NCBI RefSeq assembly: GCF_019402665.1 | Contig: NZ_VSST01000040.1 | Location: 1-64,000 of the forward strand | Source of the DNA: Bradyrhizobium canariense | GTDB taxonomy: Bacteria; Pseudomonadota; Alphaproteobacteria; Rhizobiales; Xanthobacteraceae | Length of the DNA: 64,000 nt | Direction of reading: 5' to 3' | Shown: one piece after another, positions 50,880 through 59,684 of the stretch | Position numbering within the stretch: the first letter of the stretch is position 1 | Layout of the letters: the number at the start of each line of letters is the position of its first letter | Made by a program: the position numbers and the translations under genes | The notes under the pieces: model-generated | What the model was told of the DNA's origin: nothing | What the model saw: only the letters and a program-made list of their open reading frames with translations | The model's database searches: none

Positions 50880-51842
50880 TCACGCGGCAATCGTTGGAGC
50901 ACGCCGGCGCCGGGCATGGGCATACAGCGCTGCGACCGCGCACGAGGCCATCCGCGCACGCGCCGAATCCGCGCGTGAGGTCAGGACGACCGGGACCCGG
51001 GCTCCGAGCACGATGCCCGCGCCGTCCGCCTTGGCGAAATAGGCGAGGTTCTTTGCCAGCATGTTGCCGGCCTCCAGGTCGGGAACGACGAGGATCTGCG
51101 CGCGACCGGCGACCTCGGACTTGATCCCCTTGATGCGCGCCGCCTCCAGGTCGATGGCGTTGTCGAAAGCCAGCGGTCCGTCGAGGATCCCTCCGGTGAT
51201 CTGCCCGCGATCCGCCATCTTGCAGAGTGCTGCCGCCTCGATCGTAGACGGAATTTTCGAGGTCACGGTTTCAACCGCTGACAGGATTGCCACGCGCGGT
51301 GACTTGCCGAATCCAGCTTCCACGTAAAGATCGATCGCGTTCTGGATGATGTCGCGTTTGGCGTCCAGATCAGGGAAGATGTTGATGGCCGCGTCCGTCA
51401 CGAAGATGGTCTCGGCATAGGCCGGCACGTCCATCACGAAGACGTGGCTGATACGGCGGTCGGTGCGCAGGCCTCCGGCCTTCGCGGTGACCGCGCGCAT
51501 CAATTCGTCGGTGTGCAAGCTGCCTTTCATCAACAGCTCACCTCGGCCGGCGTGGATCAGCTCTACCGCCTTTGCAGCGGCTTCATCGCTATGCGCTGCG
51601 TCAACGAGCTCGAAGGCCGCGATGTCGAGACCATGCCTGGCGGCCGTATCCCGGATCTTCCTTTCAGGTCCGACCAGGAGCGGCCGGATGATGCCGGCCT
51701 GTGCACTATCGACAGCGCCGCGCAATGAGCTTTCATCGCAGGGATGCACGACGATGGTTGGGGCCGGCGGCACGGCCTGCGCGGCCGCTATCAGACGGTC
51801 GTACTTGCTCGGGGACTGTGCCTGCGATGTGTCGGCTGACAT
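50880..51842 (-). CDS. Phosphate acetyl/butyryltransferase
   Basis: The 320-residue protein belongs to the PTA/PTB family: IIRPLLVGPERKIRDTAARHG, ELLMKGSLHTDELMRAV, MDVPAYAETIFVTDAAINIFPDLDAKRDI is spread over 140-170, then ILSAVETVTSKIPST and GPLAFDNAIDLEAARIKGI. The length fits the PTB-like short form without DRTGG domains. It converts an acyl-CoA plus phosphate to an acyl phosphate for AckA. It is 23 bases downstream of the DUF3141 gene. Confidence 0.9.
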   Translation of the reverse strand: MSADTSQAQSPSKYDRLIAAAQAVPPAPTIVVHPCDESSLRGAVDSAQAGIIRPLLVGPERKIRDTAARHGLDIAAFELVDAAHSDEAAAKAVELIHAGRGELLMKGSLHTDELMRAVTAKAGGLRTDRRISHVFVMDVPAYAETIFVTDAAINIFPDLDAKRDIIQNAIDLYVEAGFGKSPRVAILSAVETVTSKIPSTIEAAALCKMADRGQITGGILDGPLAFDNAIDLEAARIKGIKSEVAGRAQILVVPDLEAGNMLAKNLAYFAKADGAGIVLGARVPVVLTSRADSARARMASCAVAALYAHARRRRAPTIAA

Positions 51843-51865
51843 GAGCCGGTTCCTTCCAGACAGCG

Positions 51866-54091
51866 TTACGATGCCTTCGCCTTGGGGTCGAAAGGGGCAA
51901 CGTTCGACGCCCTCCCCGACGTTTCGGCGTCGAGACCGAACAGCTGCGCGACACGCTGCAGGCGGCTGGCGCGCTCGCCTGTGATGTCCTCGCTGGCCGA
52001 CAGCACCTCGCTCATCGTCGTGAAAGCCGCGCGGCGCTGATTGACATCGTCGGGAAGCAACTTCGGGATAACGGCCAGCGCCGCCTCGCGATCGAGCAGC
52101 AGCATGAAGAACTGCTCGCGAACCAGCATCTTAAATTCGGCAAGCGCTAATCGCGCTCCGCTGTTGTCGTGACGAGCCTGACGCAACGCCTCGATGCTGC
52201 GTTCATCCACCATTCCTCTCGCCGAGCCGATATAAAGCAGGGCACGGATGGCCGCCTCGCGAAGCCCGCCTTCGCCAATCCTGGATCGGAGCTCGGCGAT
52301 CCGTTTGTCGAGCATCGCACGGTGTTCGGCCGGCATCTCGCGCCCGCGCGACGGTTCAGCTTTCGGATCTATGCCGACCGCCGCCTGTAGCGCCGGGGAG
52401 CCGTAGACGTTGAGGAAGATCGCCTCGCTCATCGCTTCCTGCGAATCGCGCCAGCTGTCCAGCGCATGAACGATCTGCTTAGAGACCTGCTCCTGAAATG
52501 CCAGGAACGGATTGTCGTTCGAAACCGGCTTGCGGTTCTCTTCTAGCCCTTCCGCTGCCGATTTCACCGCCGTCATCCATGGATTCTGACTGCTGAAGGC
52601 CTCATACTGCGTCCGCAGCGGGTGCAGGTTACGCATCAAATCTGCCGTCTGCGGCGCCACCATGCCCTTGATCCAGGGCTGCACGAACTTGCGATAGGCG
52701 GCAAGATTAAGCTCCGAGACGCGTTTGGCCGCGGCAAAGCGCCGCTCGTCCTCAGGCGAATTGCCGCCCATGGCACGAATATCCTCGAGCGTTCGGGCCT
52801 CGCAGCGCATCACCCATTGGCCAACAACGAGATCGGAACTGGTGGTTTCCTCGTCCTTGGCTTCGAACGTCGCTTCGTAAAGGCCGGGCGGTAGTACATC
52901 GATCAGATCGATGTTGCTGGAAAATTCAGCGTGCTCCTTCTTGGCGACGCCGCCCGAGACGAAGATGCCGAGATGGCCGACGCTCTCGTGAACGGTATAG
53001 ACGATCGTTTGCCCATAGGCCCTGATGTCATCCACGTCGGCGTAGCATTCGAGGATCCAACCCAGCGCCTGCTGCGGCGGAGTGATGTTGTCGCCCTTGG
53101 AGCAGAACACCACGATCGGCGAACTGATGTTGCGCAGGTCTACCTTCTGCCCGTCGGATAGGGTGATATTGCCAGCGGCCAAGTTGTTGCCAACGAAGAG
53201 TTCGTCGACAATGAACTGAATCTCCTCGGCGTTGAGATTGACGTGCCCACCCCACCAGCGCTCGAACTCGAGGTAGCGATCGGCTTCGGTATCCACCTTC
53301 GAATAGACATTGTACTGCTTGGTCCAGAGCGTGTTCGACGGGTTTTGGCCTTCGAAGTTCTGGACCAGCCAGGCACCATCGAACTTCCCACCGCCGAGAT
53401 CGCTAACGAGCGCAGTTAGCCAGCTTCCGCCCAGCAGGCCGCCCGAATATCGCATCGGATTTTTACCATGCACGCCGGCCCAGTACGCGAGCGGGGCTCC
53501 GGCGATGATCAGTGGACCGAACAGATCCGGCCGAACCGAAGCCAGGATCATGACCGCCCATCCGGCTTGGCAATTGCCTATGACGCAGGGTTTCCCGTCA
53601 GCGTCCGGATGGAGACTGATCACCTTTTCGATGAACAGTGCCTCGGCACGCGCGATACGCTCGATCGTCTGGCCCGGCACCGGCTCCGGCAGGAAGCCGA
53701 TGAAGTAGCAGGGATGTCCCGCCTTCATCGCGACGCCGATCTCGCTGTCGGCCTTGAACCCGCCGATCCCTGGACCGTGCCCGGCGCGTGGATCAATCAC
53801 GATGAACGGCCGCCGTGTGGAATCGATCTCGACGCCGGCTGGCGGGATAATGCGGACAAGCGCGTAATTGACGGGTTCGTCCAACTTGCGGCCATCAATG
53901 ATCAGTTCGGCCGCATATTGCAGAACGTGTGGCGCGGTTTGGGCGACGTGCTCCCGATATTGGTCGCCGCGCCGGCGCATCACATCGAGAAAGAGTATGC
54001 TCCGTTGCCCCGCATCGACCATGTATTCAACGGCCGAGGCGACGAGACCGGACATCGAACCGCCGGGCGTTCCAGGCACTTCCATCTGCAT
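51866..54091 (-). CDS. DUF3141 protein, PHA-synthase-like
   Basis: The 741-residue protein holds an alpha/beta-hydrolase core with a lipase-like box IGNCQAGWAVM in which Cys174 replaces Ser, as in PhaC polyester synthases. Also visible are FIVIDPRAGHGPGIGGFK, VVFCSKGDNITPPQQALGW (acid region) and YTVHESVGHLGIFVS (His). The C-terminal 300 residues are helical and unlike PhaC. The protein likely handles an acyl-CoA or polyester. It leads the DUF3141-pta-ackA-fabI operon, with a FixK box 55 bases upstream. A similar orf-pta-ackA set in Sinorhizobium was, from memory, linked to phosphate stress. Confidence 0.87.
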   Translation of the reverse strand: MQMEVPGTPGGSMSGLVASAVEYMVDAGQRSILFLDVMRRRGDQYREHVAQTAPHVLQYAAELIIDGRKLDEPVNYALVRIIPPAGVEIDSTRRPFIVIDPRAGHGPGIGGFKADSEIGVAMKAGHPCYFIGFLPEPVPGQTIERIARAEALFIEKVISLHPDADGKPCVIGNCQAGWAVMILASVRPDLFGPLIIAGAPLAYWAGVHGKNPMRYSGGLLGGSWLTALVSDLGGGKFDGAWLVQNFEGQNPSNTLWTKQYNVYSKVDTEADRYLEFERWWGGHVNLNAEEIQFIVDELFVGNNLAAGNITLSDGQKVDLRNISSPIVVFCSKGDNITPPQQALGWILECYADVDDIRAYGQTIVYTVHESVGHLGIFVSGGVAKKEHAEFSSNIDLIDVLPPGLYEATFEAKDEETTSSDLVVGQWVMRCEARTLEDIRAMGGNSPEDERRFAAAKRVSELNLAAYRKFVQPWIKGMVAPQTADLMRNLHPLRTQYEAFSSQNPWMTAVKSAAEGLEENRKPVSNDNPFLAFQEQVSKQIVHALDSWRDSQEAMSEAIFLNVYGSPALQAAVGIDPKAEPSRGREMPAEHRAMLDKRIAELRSRIGEGGLREAAIRALLYIGSARGMVDERSIEALRQARHDNSGARLALAEFKMLVREQFFMLLLDREAALAVIPKLLPDDVNQRRAAFTTMSEVLSASEDITGERASRLQRVAQLFGLDAETSGRASNVAPFDPKAKAS

Positions 54092-54146
54092 GCTCCGACC
54101 TCAATGTCGTATGAATGCATCCAAAGCCCGCCGCAACTGCAGGCCT

Positions 54147-54160
54147 TTGATATAGGTCAA
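54147..54160. promoter_or_regulatory. FixK/FNR-type box for the DUF3141-pta-ackA-fabI operon
   Basis: TTGATATAGGTCAA is a TTGA-N6-TCAA palindrome. It lies 55 bases before the DUF3141 start on the minus strand, at the spacing expected for an activated promoter. Confidence 0.7.
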
Positions 54161-54267
54161 TGCTGGACGGCGAGTACGCCGACCCAGTCGTGTCACGTCG
54201 GTCCTCCCGCCGGAATGTGTCGAGCTGACTGCCGAGATTCAGGCCGCCCGCTTTTTTGCGAGGTCCC

Positions 54268-54281
54268 TTGATACAAATCAA
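54268..54281. promoter_or_regulatory. FixK/FNR-type box for the GNAT gene
   Basis: TTGATACAAATCAA is a perfect FNR/FixK palindrome (TTGAT-N4-ATCAA), 76 bases before the GNAT start. Two boxes thus stand about 107 bases apart in a divergent promoter region. Confidence 0.75.
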
Positions 54282-54357
54282 ACGGGCAGCCGACCGCCCC
54301 ATTCATAGACGAGCCTCAGGCCGACGTGTTTTCCGGCCGCCCGAGCCGAGACCTCGC

Positions 54358-54891
54358 ATGCCGGACATCGCTAAATACAGCGCGACGGAACCCTTGCGGG
54401 ACGGCAGCACGTCCGAAATCCGAGCGCTGCGGCCGGCCGACGAGACGGCCGTCCTCGACGCGCTGGATCAGACCAGCAAGCAGTCGTTGCAGCGCCGTTT
54501 TTTTGGGATCAAGCGTCATTTCTCGGACAAGGAGCGCGCGTTCTTCATGGATGTCGACTTCATGAATCACGTCGCGCTGGTGTGCGAGGTCGGGCAATCC
54601 GAGCGTACAATGATTGTCGGAGGCGCTCGATATGTCGTGTTTGAGCCCGGACGAGCCGAGTTGGCGTTCGTCGTCATCGACGCTTGGCAGGGCCGAGGCA
54701 TCGGCTCCATCTTGATGCGCCACCTTGGCGAGATCGCCTCCAATAGCGGATTGCGTGAGCTGACTGCGGAGGTCCTGCCCGAAAACAAGTCAATGCTGGC
54801 GGTGCTCGGCAAGTTTGGCTTCAGGCGGGACGGGAACCGCGCCCCCCACACGATGCATTTGGCGCTACGCCTGGACAATGAGGGGCGGTGA
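54358..54891 (+). CDS. GNAT-family N-acetyltransferase
   Basis: The 177-residue protein carries the GNAT fold: IRALRPADETAVLDALDQTS (strand 1/helix 1), AELAFVVIDAWQGRGIGSILMRHL with the acetyl-CoA-binding Q-x-x-G-x-G segment and ELTAEVLPENKSMLAVLGKFGFR (strand 5 onward). It resembles the C-terminal part of Pat-type acyl-CoA synthetase-like acetyltransferases that tune acetyl-CoA enzymes by lysine acetylation. Its FixK box and place beside Pta-AckA favour a role in acetyl-CoA metabolism. Confidence 0.82.
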   Translation: MPDIAKYSATEPLRDGSTSEIRALRPADETAVLDALDQTSKQSLQRRFFGIKRHFSDKERAFFMDVDFMNHVALVCEVGQSERTMIVGGARYVVFEPGRAELAFVVIDAWQGRGIGSILMRHLGEIASNSGLRELTAEVLPENKSMLAVLGKFGFRRDGNRAPHTMHLALRLDNEGR

Positions 54892-55163
54892 TCAATGAGC
54901 GGTAAATGGTTCGGGCCCGCGCGCTCAAACTCAACGCTGGTTCATTGACCACAAGAACTCCAGCAGGATTATGCCGCGAGGTGCATCCGTCGGCGTTACG
55001 GAAAGCGTGGGCCGCACGTACGAGCAACGTGTTGCTGTAAGGCCGATCCGAGAATGCCGGACTTACCACCAGAGAACACGCTCTCGCGCATCGCCAAGCC
55101 GCGAGTTCTCTCGCGCACGAGCCGTCATGAACCTTGCTGATGTCGCAGTCGAAGAGGCACATT

Positions 55164-55622
55164 ATGAAACCCTTTACTCTGCTGCTCGCTTCAGCATCTA
55201 TGTTCGCATGCGCTGACGATAGCCACGCAGTCGTGAGAATTGCCAATGACCGCGGTGGCTTGATTCAACGTTACCTTGATCGATATGAGGAGTTGAATGA
55301 GACTGGCCAGACTGTGATTATCGATGGCCTCTGCGCGTCCGCCTGCACGATCGTATTAGCAAAGATCCCATCAGATAGAGTTTGCGTGACAGAAAGGGCA
55401 AACCTTGCTTTCCACGCAGCTTGGGATCTCAGCGCCGGCGGACGCCATATTACAAATCGAGAAGCTACACGGATGATCTATTCCATGTACCCCGCTCCAG
55501 TTCGGAGTTGGATCTCAGGCCGGGGTGGTTTGTCGCCTCACACAATCTTCCTTCGCGGTGCGCAGTTGCAGACGATATTTGCGCGCTGCTATTTGGACTC
55601 TGCAGTCTTCTTGCGGTCATAG
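55164..55622 (+). CDS. Exported ClpP-fold-like protein (COG3904-like)
   Basis: The 152-residue protein has a signal peptide (KPFTLLLASASMFACADD), then RIANDRGGLIQRYLDRYEEL, VIIDGLCASACTIVLAKIP with a candidate nucleophile Ser59, and ERANLAFHAAWD. This pattern resembles periplasmic ClpP/SppA-like proteins of the COG3904 group. The GAGG before ATG 55164 supports the start. AT content is higher than in the neighbouring operons, hinting at separate origin. Alternatively it is a non-catalytic relative. Confidence 0.65.
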   Translation: MKPFTLLLASASMFACADDSHAVVRIANDRGGLIQRYLDRYEELNETGQTVIIDGLCASACTIVLAKIPSDRVCVTERANLAFHAAWDLSAGGRHITNREATRMIYSMYPAPVRSWISGRGGLSPHTIFLRGAQLQTIFARCYLDSAVFLRS

Positions 55623-55679
55623 TCCTAACCCCGCGTCTCGGCCTGCAGCGATGGCCGCATGCAAGTCACTGAAGTCGCT

Positions 55680-55693
55680 TTGATCTATCTCAA
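55680..55693. promoter_or_regulatory. FixK/FNR-type box before small exported protein
   Basis: TTGATCTATCTCAA is a TTGA-N6-TCAA palindrome 92 bases before the small exported protein. With six following bases, TTCTCT, it matches the box at 63035 in 17 of 20 positions. Confidence 0.55.
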
Positions 55694-55785
55694 TTCTCTG
55701 ACAGGAGCGGGTATCAGTTTGAGGGAGTCGCGTCCATCGTTCCGCCGCGCCGGCCGGACGGTTGGGCGCTTCCAGGGAGCTCGAT

Positions 55786-56007
55786 ATGATCAAATCGCTC
55801 GGAATCGCCGCATTCGCCTTCTTCTTCGCAGTATCGGCTCAGGCGATGACGCCTGCCCCGATTGCACAGCCCGAAAGCCTGATTACGGAAGTCGCTGCTG
55901 CCTGCGGCGTCGGTAGGACACGTATCAATGGCGTGTGCGTCGCACGGACGACCGTCCGTCAAACCCGTCGGGCGGTCCGCAGATGTGTGAGAGGGACAAC
56001 GTGCTGA
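55786..56007 (+). CDS. Small exported protein
   Basis: The 73-residue protein begins with a clear signal peptide (MIKSLGIAAFAFFFAVSAQA) and a short mature part ending in VRRCVRGTTC, with CGVGRTRINGVCVARTTVR containing paired Cys. Similar small exported Cys/Arg-rich proteins are common in Bradyrhizobium. GGGAG lies eight bases ahead of the ATG. A FixK box lies upstream. Function unknown. Confidence 0.7.
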   Translation: MIKSLGIAAFAFFFAVSAQAMTPAPIAQPESLITEVAAACGVGRTRINGVCVARTTVRQTRRAVRRCVRGTTC

Positions 56008-56419
56008 TTGCTTGTCCTCAAGGACAATACGCAAAGTGGTTCATCGTGATTAGATTTGGGGAGTACCGACCCCAACGGTACATCGACGCCCCCCACCGGC
56101 CTCAGTCTTTCCAGACTGGGGCCGTCTTGCGCCTGAAAGGTTGGACGGACCGGTCACCTTGTGGGTTTCATCGAACCGGGAACAACTCCAACGCAAAGCT
56201 GATGCCGGCACGCCAACAATCAGCCTTCGAGAGCCGGTCATCGTCAACCGACGAAGCCGACGATGCAGATGAATAGCGCAGACACAAAAAGCAAATGTTT
56301 ACGCAATTTACCCCGCGACCATCAACGCGATGGTCTTCATTTTCCCGTCTGATAATTGCCTTGCGCGCCTTGTTTGGTCGGATGGTGGGAATGGTCCTGT
56401 CGTGGCGGAGGTGGCCGGC
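56008..56419. other. Intergenic stretch, no supported gene
   Basis: A frame at 55935-56276 overlaps the small exported gene and has no family features. A hairpin CAGTCT-TTCC-AGACTG lies near 56101-56116; it has no T-run, so a terminator is not claimed. Confidence 0.45.
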
Positions 56420-57685
56420 ATGTCCGAAATGATGGAAGTGCTCGCCGGAACGAGTTTATTTCTACTCGCCTTCTCGCTGCTGATATTCGACATCCCCCGC
56501 CACACCTTGTCGCTGGTGTCTCTTGCTCTGTTCAGCTCGAAGCGGCGAAGCGTCGGCGGGACGGTTTGCCAGGCGACGGTAAGCGTGATTATCCCGACAT
56601 TCAACGGCGGCTCCGGGCTTGCTCCTTCGATCAGCTCGCTGCGCCGGCAAACCCTCCGACCTGTCGAAATCATCGTCGTCGACGACGGCTCCACCGACGC
56701 AACACGCGCGGTCGCGGAGCGGGCGAAAGCGCAGGGCCTGGTTGACATGGTCATCTGCCATGGGACCCGCTGCGGCCGCAGCGCTGCCATCAACGCTGCA
56801 GCACGGTTTGCCCGCGGCGATCTTCTTTTGACCGTAGATGCCGACACTGTCTTCGAACCGAACGCGGTTGAGCGCCTCGCGGCTGCCTTCGACGATCCGC
56901 TCGTCGCCGGCGCAAGTTGCAACATCGCGATCAGTAACGAGCGCGACTCGATATGGACAGGACTTCAAAGCGTCGAATACCTGATGTCGATCACCGCGGG
57001 GCGGTCGATCCTCGACGTGGTGGATGCGATCGCGTGTCTGTCCGGAGCCTGTTCCATGTATCGCCGGGATATTTTCGCGCAGCAGGGCGGGCTCGACGTC
57101 GGCCCGGGAGAGGATATGGAGTACACCTTGCGGCTCCGCAGACTCGGCTATGTCATTCGGTTCGTGTCCGACGCCTGGGCGGAAACAGCCGGCCCCGCAA
57201 GCGGCGTAAGTCTATTGCGACAGCGCGCGCGCTGGGATCGCGATGCTCTGCGCATCCGCTTCATGATGTATGGCGAGCTGAGTTTTCGCCATCCGCTGGA
57301 GCGTTTACCGGACACGATCCAACGGCTTGACTTCATCGTCTTTGATCTCGTCCCGACGCTCAGCCTGCCGTTCTACTTGGCCTACATTGTGCTGTTGTTC
57401 GGCTCGGATGCCGTGCTGTTTCTGTCGGCGGTCTACCTGTTGTTGCTCTGGATCTCGGTCTTCAATATGGCACTTGTGTTCGCCCTGTTCCATCGATCCG
57501 TCGGAACGTTTGGCTGGAAGATGGCTCTGATCTTTCCCTTTTACCAGGGTGTCTATCTGAAGTGCGCGCGGTTCTTTTCCTACTCTTCGGAAATCATCTT
57601 TGCCTCGTCGCGGAACGATGATTTCGTGCCGCCGCGCGTTCGCCGTGCACTATTCGGCGATCGGACGAAGGAAGTGGCCAAATGA
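56420..57685 (+). CDS. Processive GT2 glycosyltransferase
   Basis: The 421-residue enzyme has an N-terminal membrane segment (residues 10-40), a GT-A domain with VSVIIPTFNGG, VVDDGSTD, DAD at 140-142, GED at 230-232 and RQRARW at 267-272, the Q-x-x-R-W mark of processive synthases such as cellulose, chitin or beta-glucan synthase, and at least three C-terminal membrane segments. ATG 56420 has GGAGG eight bases ahead; the frame from 56330 lacks one. It overlaps the HlyD gene by four bases. Product likely an exopolysaccharide; sugar unknown. Confidence 0.87.
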   Translation: MSEMMEVLAGTSLFLLAFSLLIFDIPRHTLSLVSLALFSSKRRSVGGTVCQATVSVIIPTFNGGSGLAPSISSLRRQTLRPVEIIVVDDGSTDATRAVAERAKAQGLVDMVICHGTRCGRSAAINAAARFARGDLLLTVDADTVFEPNAVERLAAAFDDPLVAGASCNIAISNERDSIWTGLQSVEYLMSITAGRSILDVVDAIACLSGACSMYRRDIFAQQGGLDVGPGEDMEYTLRLRRLGYVIRFVSDAWAETAGPASGVSLLRQRARWDRDALRIRFMMYGELSFRHPLERLPDTIQRLDFIVFDLVPTLSLPFYLAYIVLLFGSDAVLFLSAVYLLLLWISVFNMALVFALFHRSVGTFGWKMALIFPFYQGVYLKCARFFSYSSEIIFASSRNDDFVPPRVRRALFGDRTKEVAK

Positions 57686-58734
57686 CCGTCACCCTAACAC
57701 GACTCGATCCCCATATCCCCGATCCCATCGAGAGCCGTCGGCGTGCGGCCGGACGGGCCGTCCGCGCCGCCTATGCGACAATCGTATTCGGCATACTCGC
57801 ATTCTTTGTCGTCTATTTCGGGAGGCCAATTCTTTATCTCGGCGGCCCGGGCAGCGTGTCCTCACCGAGATATTTGGTTTCACTGCCTTACATCGTGCAG
57901 ATCAACAGCATCACCGTGCTGAGAGGTGCATCGGTCAAGGCCGGCGACGAAATCGGAAGGGTTCGGTCTCCGCAGCACGATGAGATTGTCGCCACCTATA
58001 TGCGCTCGCTCGCGGACATCGCCGGTCGCAAAGCGGAACTGCGTGTTAAGGCCCGGGTTGCGCGCGAATCTCTCGACGCGGCGCGCTCACATCTGCGGCT
58101 TGCTGAGGAAGCTGTCGAACTTATCGCAAACTCATCGGCCGCGAGCCTGAATTACCGCATAGACATGTCCCGGGAGCGCGCCTTGGCGAACAAAGCCGTG
58201 GTCTCGCAGGAGGCGGAAGCCGCCGAAGCCAGCACTCAATTGGCCGCTCTCGACGAATTCAGCCGGCAACTCGGTGATCGCCTCGAAAAGGTTGAAAGCA
58301 GCTTTGCAGACGGGAGAGTCTTCGCGCCCATAGCTGGCATAGTCGCGAACAATCCTGCGCGCGCCGGCCAATCCCTGGTGGCGGGCACTCCGATTGCAGA
58401 AATTCTCGACCCCACGGATGTCTTTGTCGACTGGTACGTTCCTAACGAACGCCTGTCCGATCCAAAAGTCGGCAACGAAGTCTTTGTGCTGTTCGGCAAC
58501 CGACGAATTCTGGGCAAGATCGCGGAAATCCTCCCGGCGTCAGATGTGTACCCCGGGGCGGGTTCGTCGGCGGCGCGCGAGCGTACCGCCTCGCAAATCG
58601 CGCGAATTCGGTTCAACCCAGGCGCTCATCGCCCGGCGCTGAACTCGGCCGTCGACGTTCACATGCACTACACACAACTGAGCGCGCGGATCGCTTCAGT
58701 GCTGGTGAGATTATTCGGGCTCGACGAGCTGTGA
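57682..58734 (+). CDS. HlyD-family membrane fusion protein, GT2 partner
   Basis: The 350-residue protein has one N-terminal membrane segment (ATIVFGILAFFVVYFG), two lipoyl-like halves (INSITVLRGASVKAGDEIG and FAPIAGIVANNPARAGQSLV), a coiled coil between them around residues 110-205, and a beta barrel. Coupled to a GT2 synthase, it resembles BgsB, the fusion-like partner of mixed-linkage beta-glucan synthase BgsA in Sinorhizobium, or Alg44-type partners. No PilZ domain is seen, so c-di-GMP control is not evident. Confidence 0.85.
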   Translation: MTVTLTRLDPHIPDPIESRRRAAGRAVRAAYATIVFGILAFFVVYFGRPILYLGGPGSVSSPRYLVSLPYIVQINSITVLRGASVKAGDEIGRVRSPQHDEIVATYMRSLADIAGRKAELRVKARVARESLDAARSHLRLAEEAVELIANSSAASLNYRIDMSRERALANKAVVSQEAEAAEASTQLAALDEFSRQLGDRLEKVESSFADGRVFAPIAGIVANNPARAGQSLVAGTPIAEILDPTDVFVDWYVPNERLSDPKVGNEVFVLFGNRRILGKIAEILPASDVYPGAGSSAARERTASQIARIRFNPGAHRPALNSAVDVHMHYTQLSARIASVLVRLFGLDEL

Positions 58735-58752
58735 GAGTGAGCGAGGTGCAGC

Positions 58753-59010
58753 ATGCAGGTCGAAGCGAACCAAACGGGTTGCCCGGCTTGCGGCTCCTCC
58801 ACGCTAGAATTGTTTCCAGTATTCCACCACATGATGTGCGCCTATGTTGGTCCGGAGTATGACTTCACGCCAAACATCGCGGGATATACGTGCCCGAAGT
58901 GCTGCCGGGGCATTGTGCCAGCTGACCCAGCTTGCGAGATCGTGGGGACTAGCGCGCGCTGCACCCGATGTCGGGGTGAGATGGTCATGGCGCCAGAGTG
59001 TGCCGGCTAG
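58753..59010 (+). CDS. Small multi-Cys zinc-ribbon protein, TackOD1-like
   Basis: The 85-residue protein has CPACG (Cys10/13), HHMMC (Cys29), YTCPKCC (Cys47/50) and CTRC (Cys70/73). The spacing with CAYVGPEYDFTP between the first pairs resembles TackOD1-type metal-binding domains, but this rests on pattern memory only. It begins 18 bases after the HlyD gene and likely belongs to the same operon, which would give a GT2/HlyD/zinc-ribbon unit. Role unknown; a metal-dependent regulator of synthesis is one idea. Confidence 0.7.
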   Translation: MQVEANQTGCPACGSSTLELFPVFHHMMCAYVGPEYDFTPNIAGYTCPKCCRGIVPADPACEIVGTSARCTRCRGEMVMAPECAG

Positions 59011-59684
59011 CGCGTAAGGGTCAGCGGTCCGTCTTGTATGCCGGCAGCCCGAAAAGCTATTTCCGGCCGGGGCATTCACCCATTGGCACAAAGTGCACTG
59101 GCCAAGCACTGCGCATCTGCTTGTCTAGAGTGCGCCTTGCCGATTCTTTCCAGCCCCCAAGCTTCCAGGATTGGCGAGATCGTACAGGCCCTGGCGCGGC
59201 ATCAGCTTCGCCGGGGCCACGGACGCCGGGATGGTCCTGGACTATGGACACAGAGGCAGATCGGCAACGAGGTTTGGAGTTGGGTCGCCGCTGGGCAGAG
59301 CATGCTTCGGCGCACGAGCTTGAACCATGGTGAGCGGGTCGTTTGATGATCTCAGCGAGATTCTGCCAGCGGACGCATCTGATCAGTTCGTCGGCGGCTT
59401 CCGCGAAGGCGTGTTGCACGTCTGGCGCGGAGCCTAGGATCTCAGCATAAGGGTGCGGGGATGAGACCAAGCGCCCTTGCCCCCCATCGCGGAAAATTCC
59501 AGGCGGCCAGTTGACTGGTCAACATTCCTGACACAACTCAAACGCGCAAGTTGCTCAATTTTCCCAACTGTTGCCACGTAAGCACACCGAATTCCAGGCG
59601 GCTCAGCTAGCTTCGAGCTGGAATGCGGGACTGCCAAGAAAAGAGCCGGCATCGTTAGGGTGAAACGTGGATGGAGCAAAAAGA
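59011..59684. other. Long intergenic stretch before the outer-membrane protein
   Basis: Frames at 58998-59333, 59038-59346 and 59057-59470 overlap in three registers, lack ribosome sites and have no recognisable protein, so no gene is called. The only distinct structure seen is the GTTGAC/GTCAAC palindrome at 59510. Confidence 0.5.
59510..59523. promoter_or_regulatory. Palindrome GTTGAC-TG-GTCAAC upstream of porin gene
   Basis: A perfect 6+2+6 inverted repeat 161 bases before the porin ATG. The half-spacing (TTGA-N4-TCAA) does not match FixK, which needs six, so a different regulator is likely. Confidence 0.4.

Noticed and set aside
59038..59346. Possible small gene upstream of the porin
   Set aside because: Three registers overlap, none has a ribosome site or family feature.
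59510..59523. GTTGACTGGTCAAC as an eighth FixK box
   Set aside because: The halves TTGA and TCAA are four bases apart, not six.
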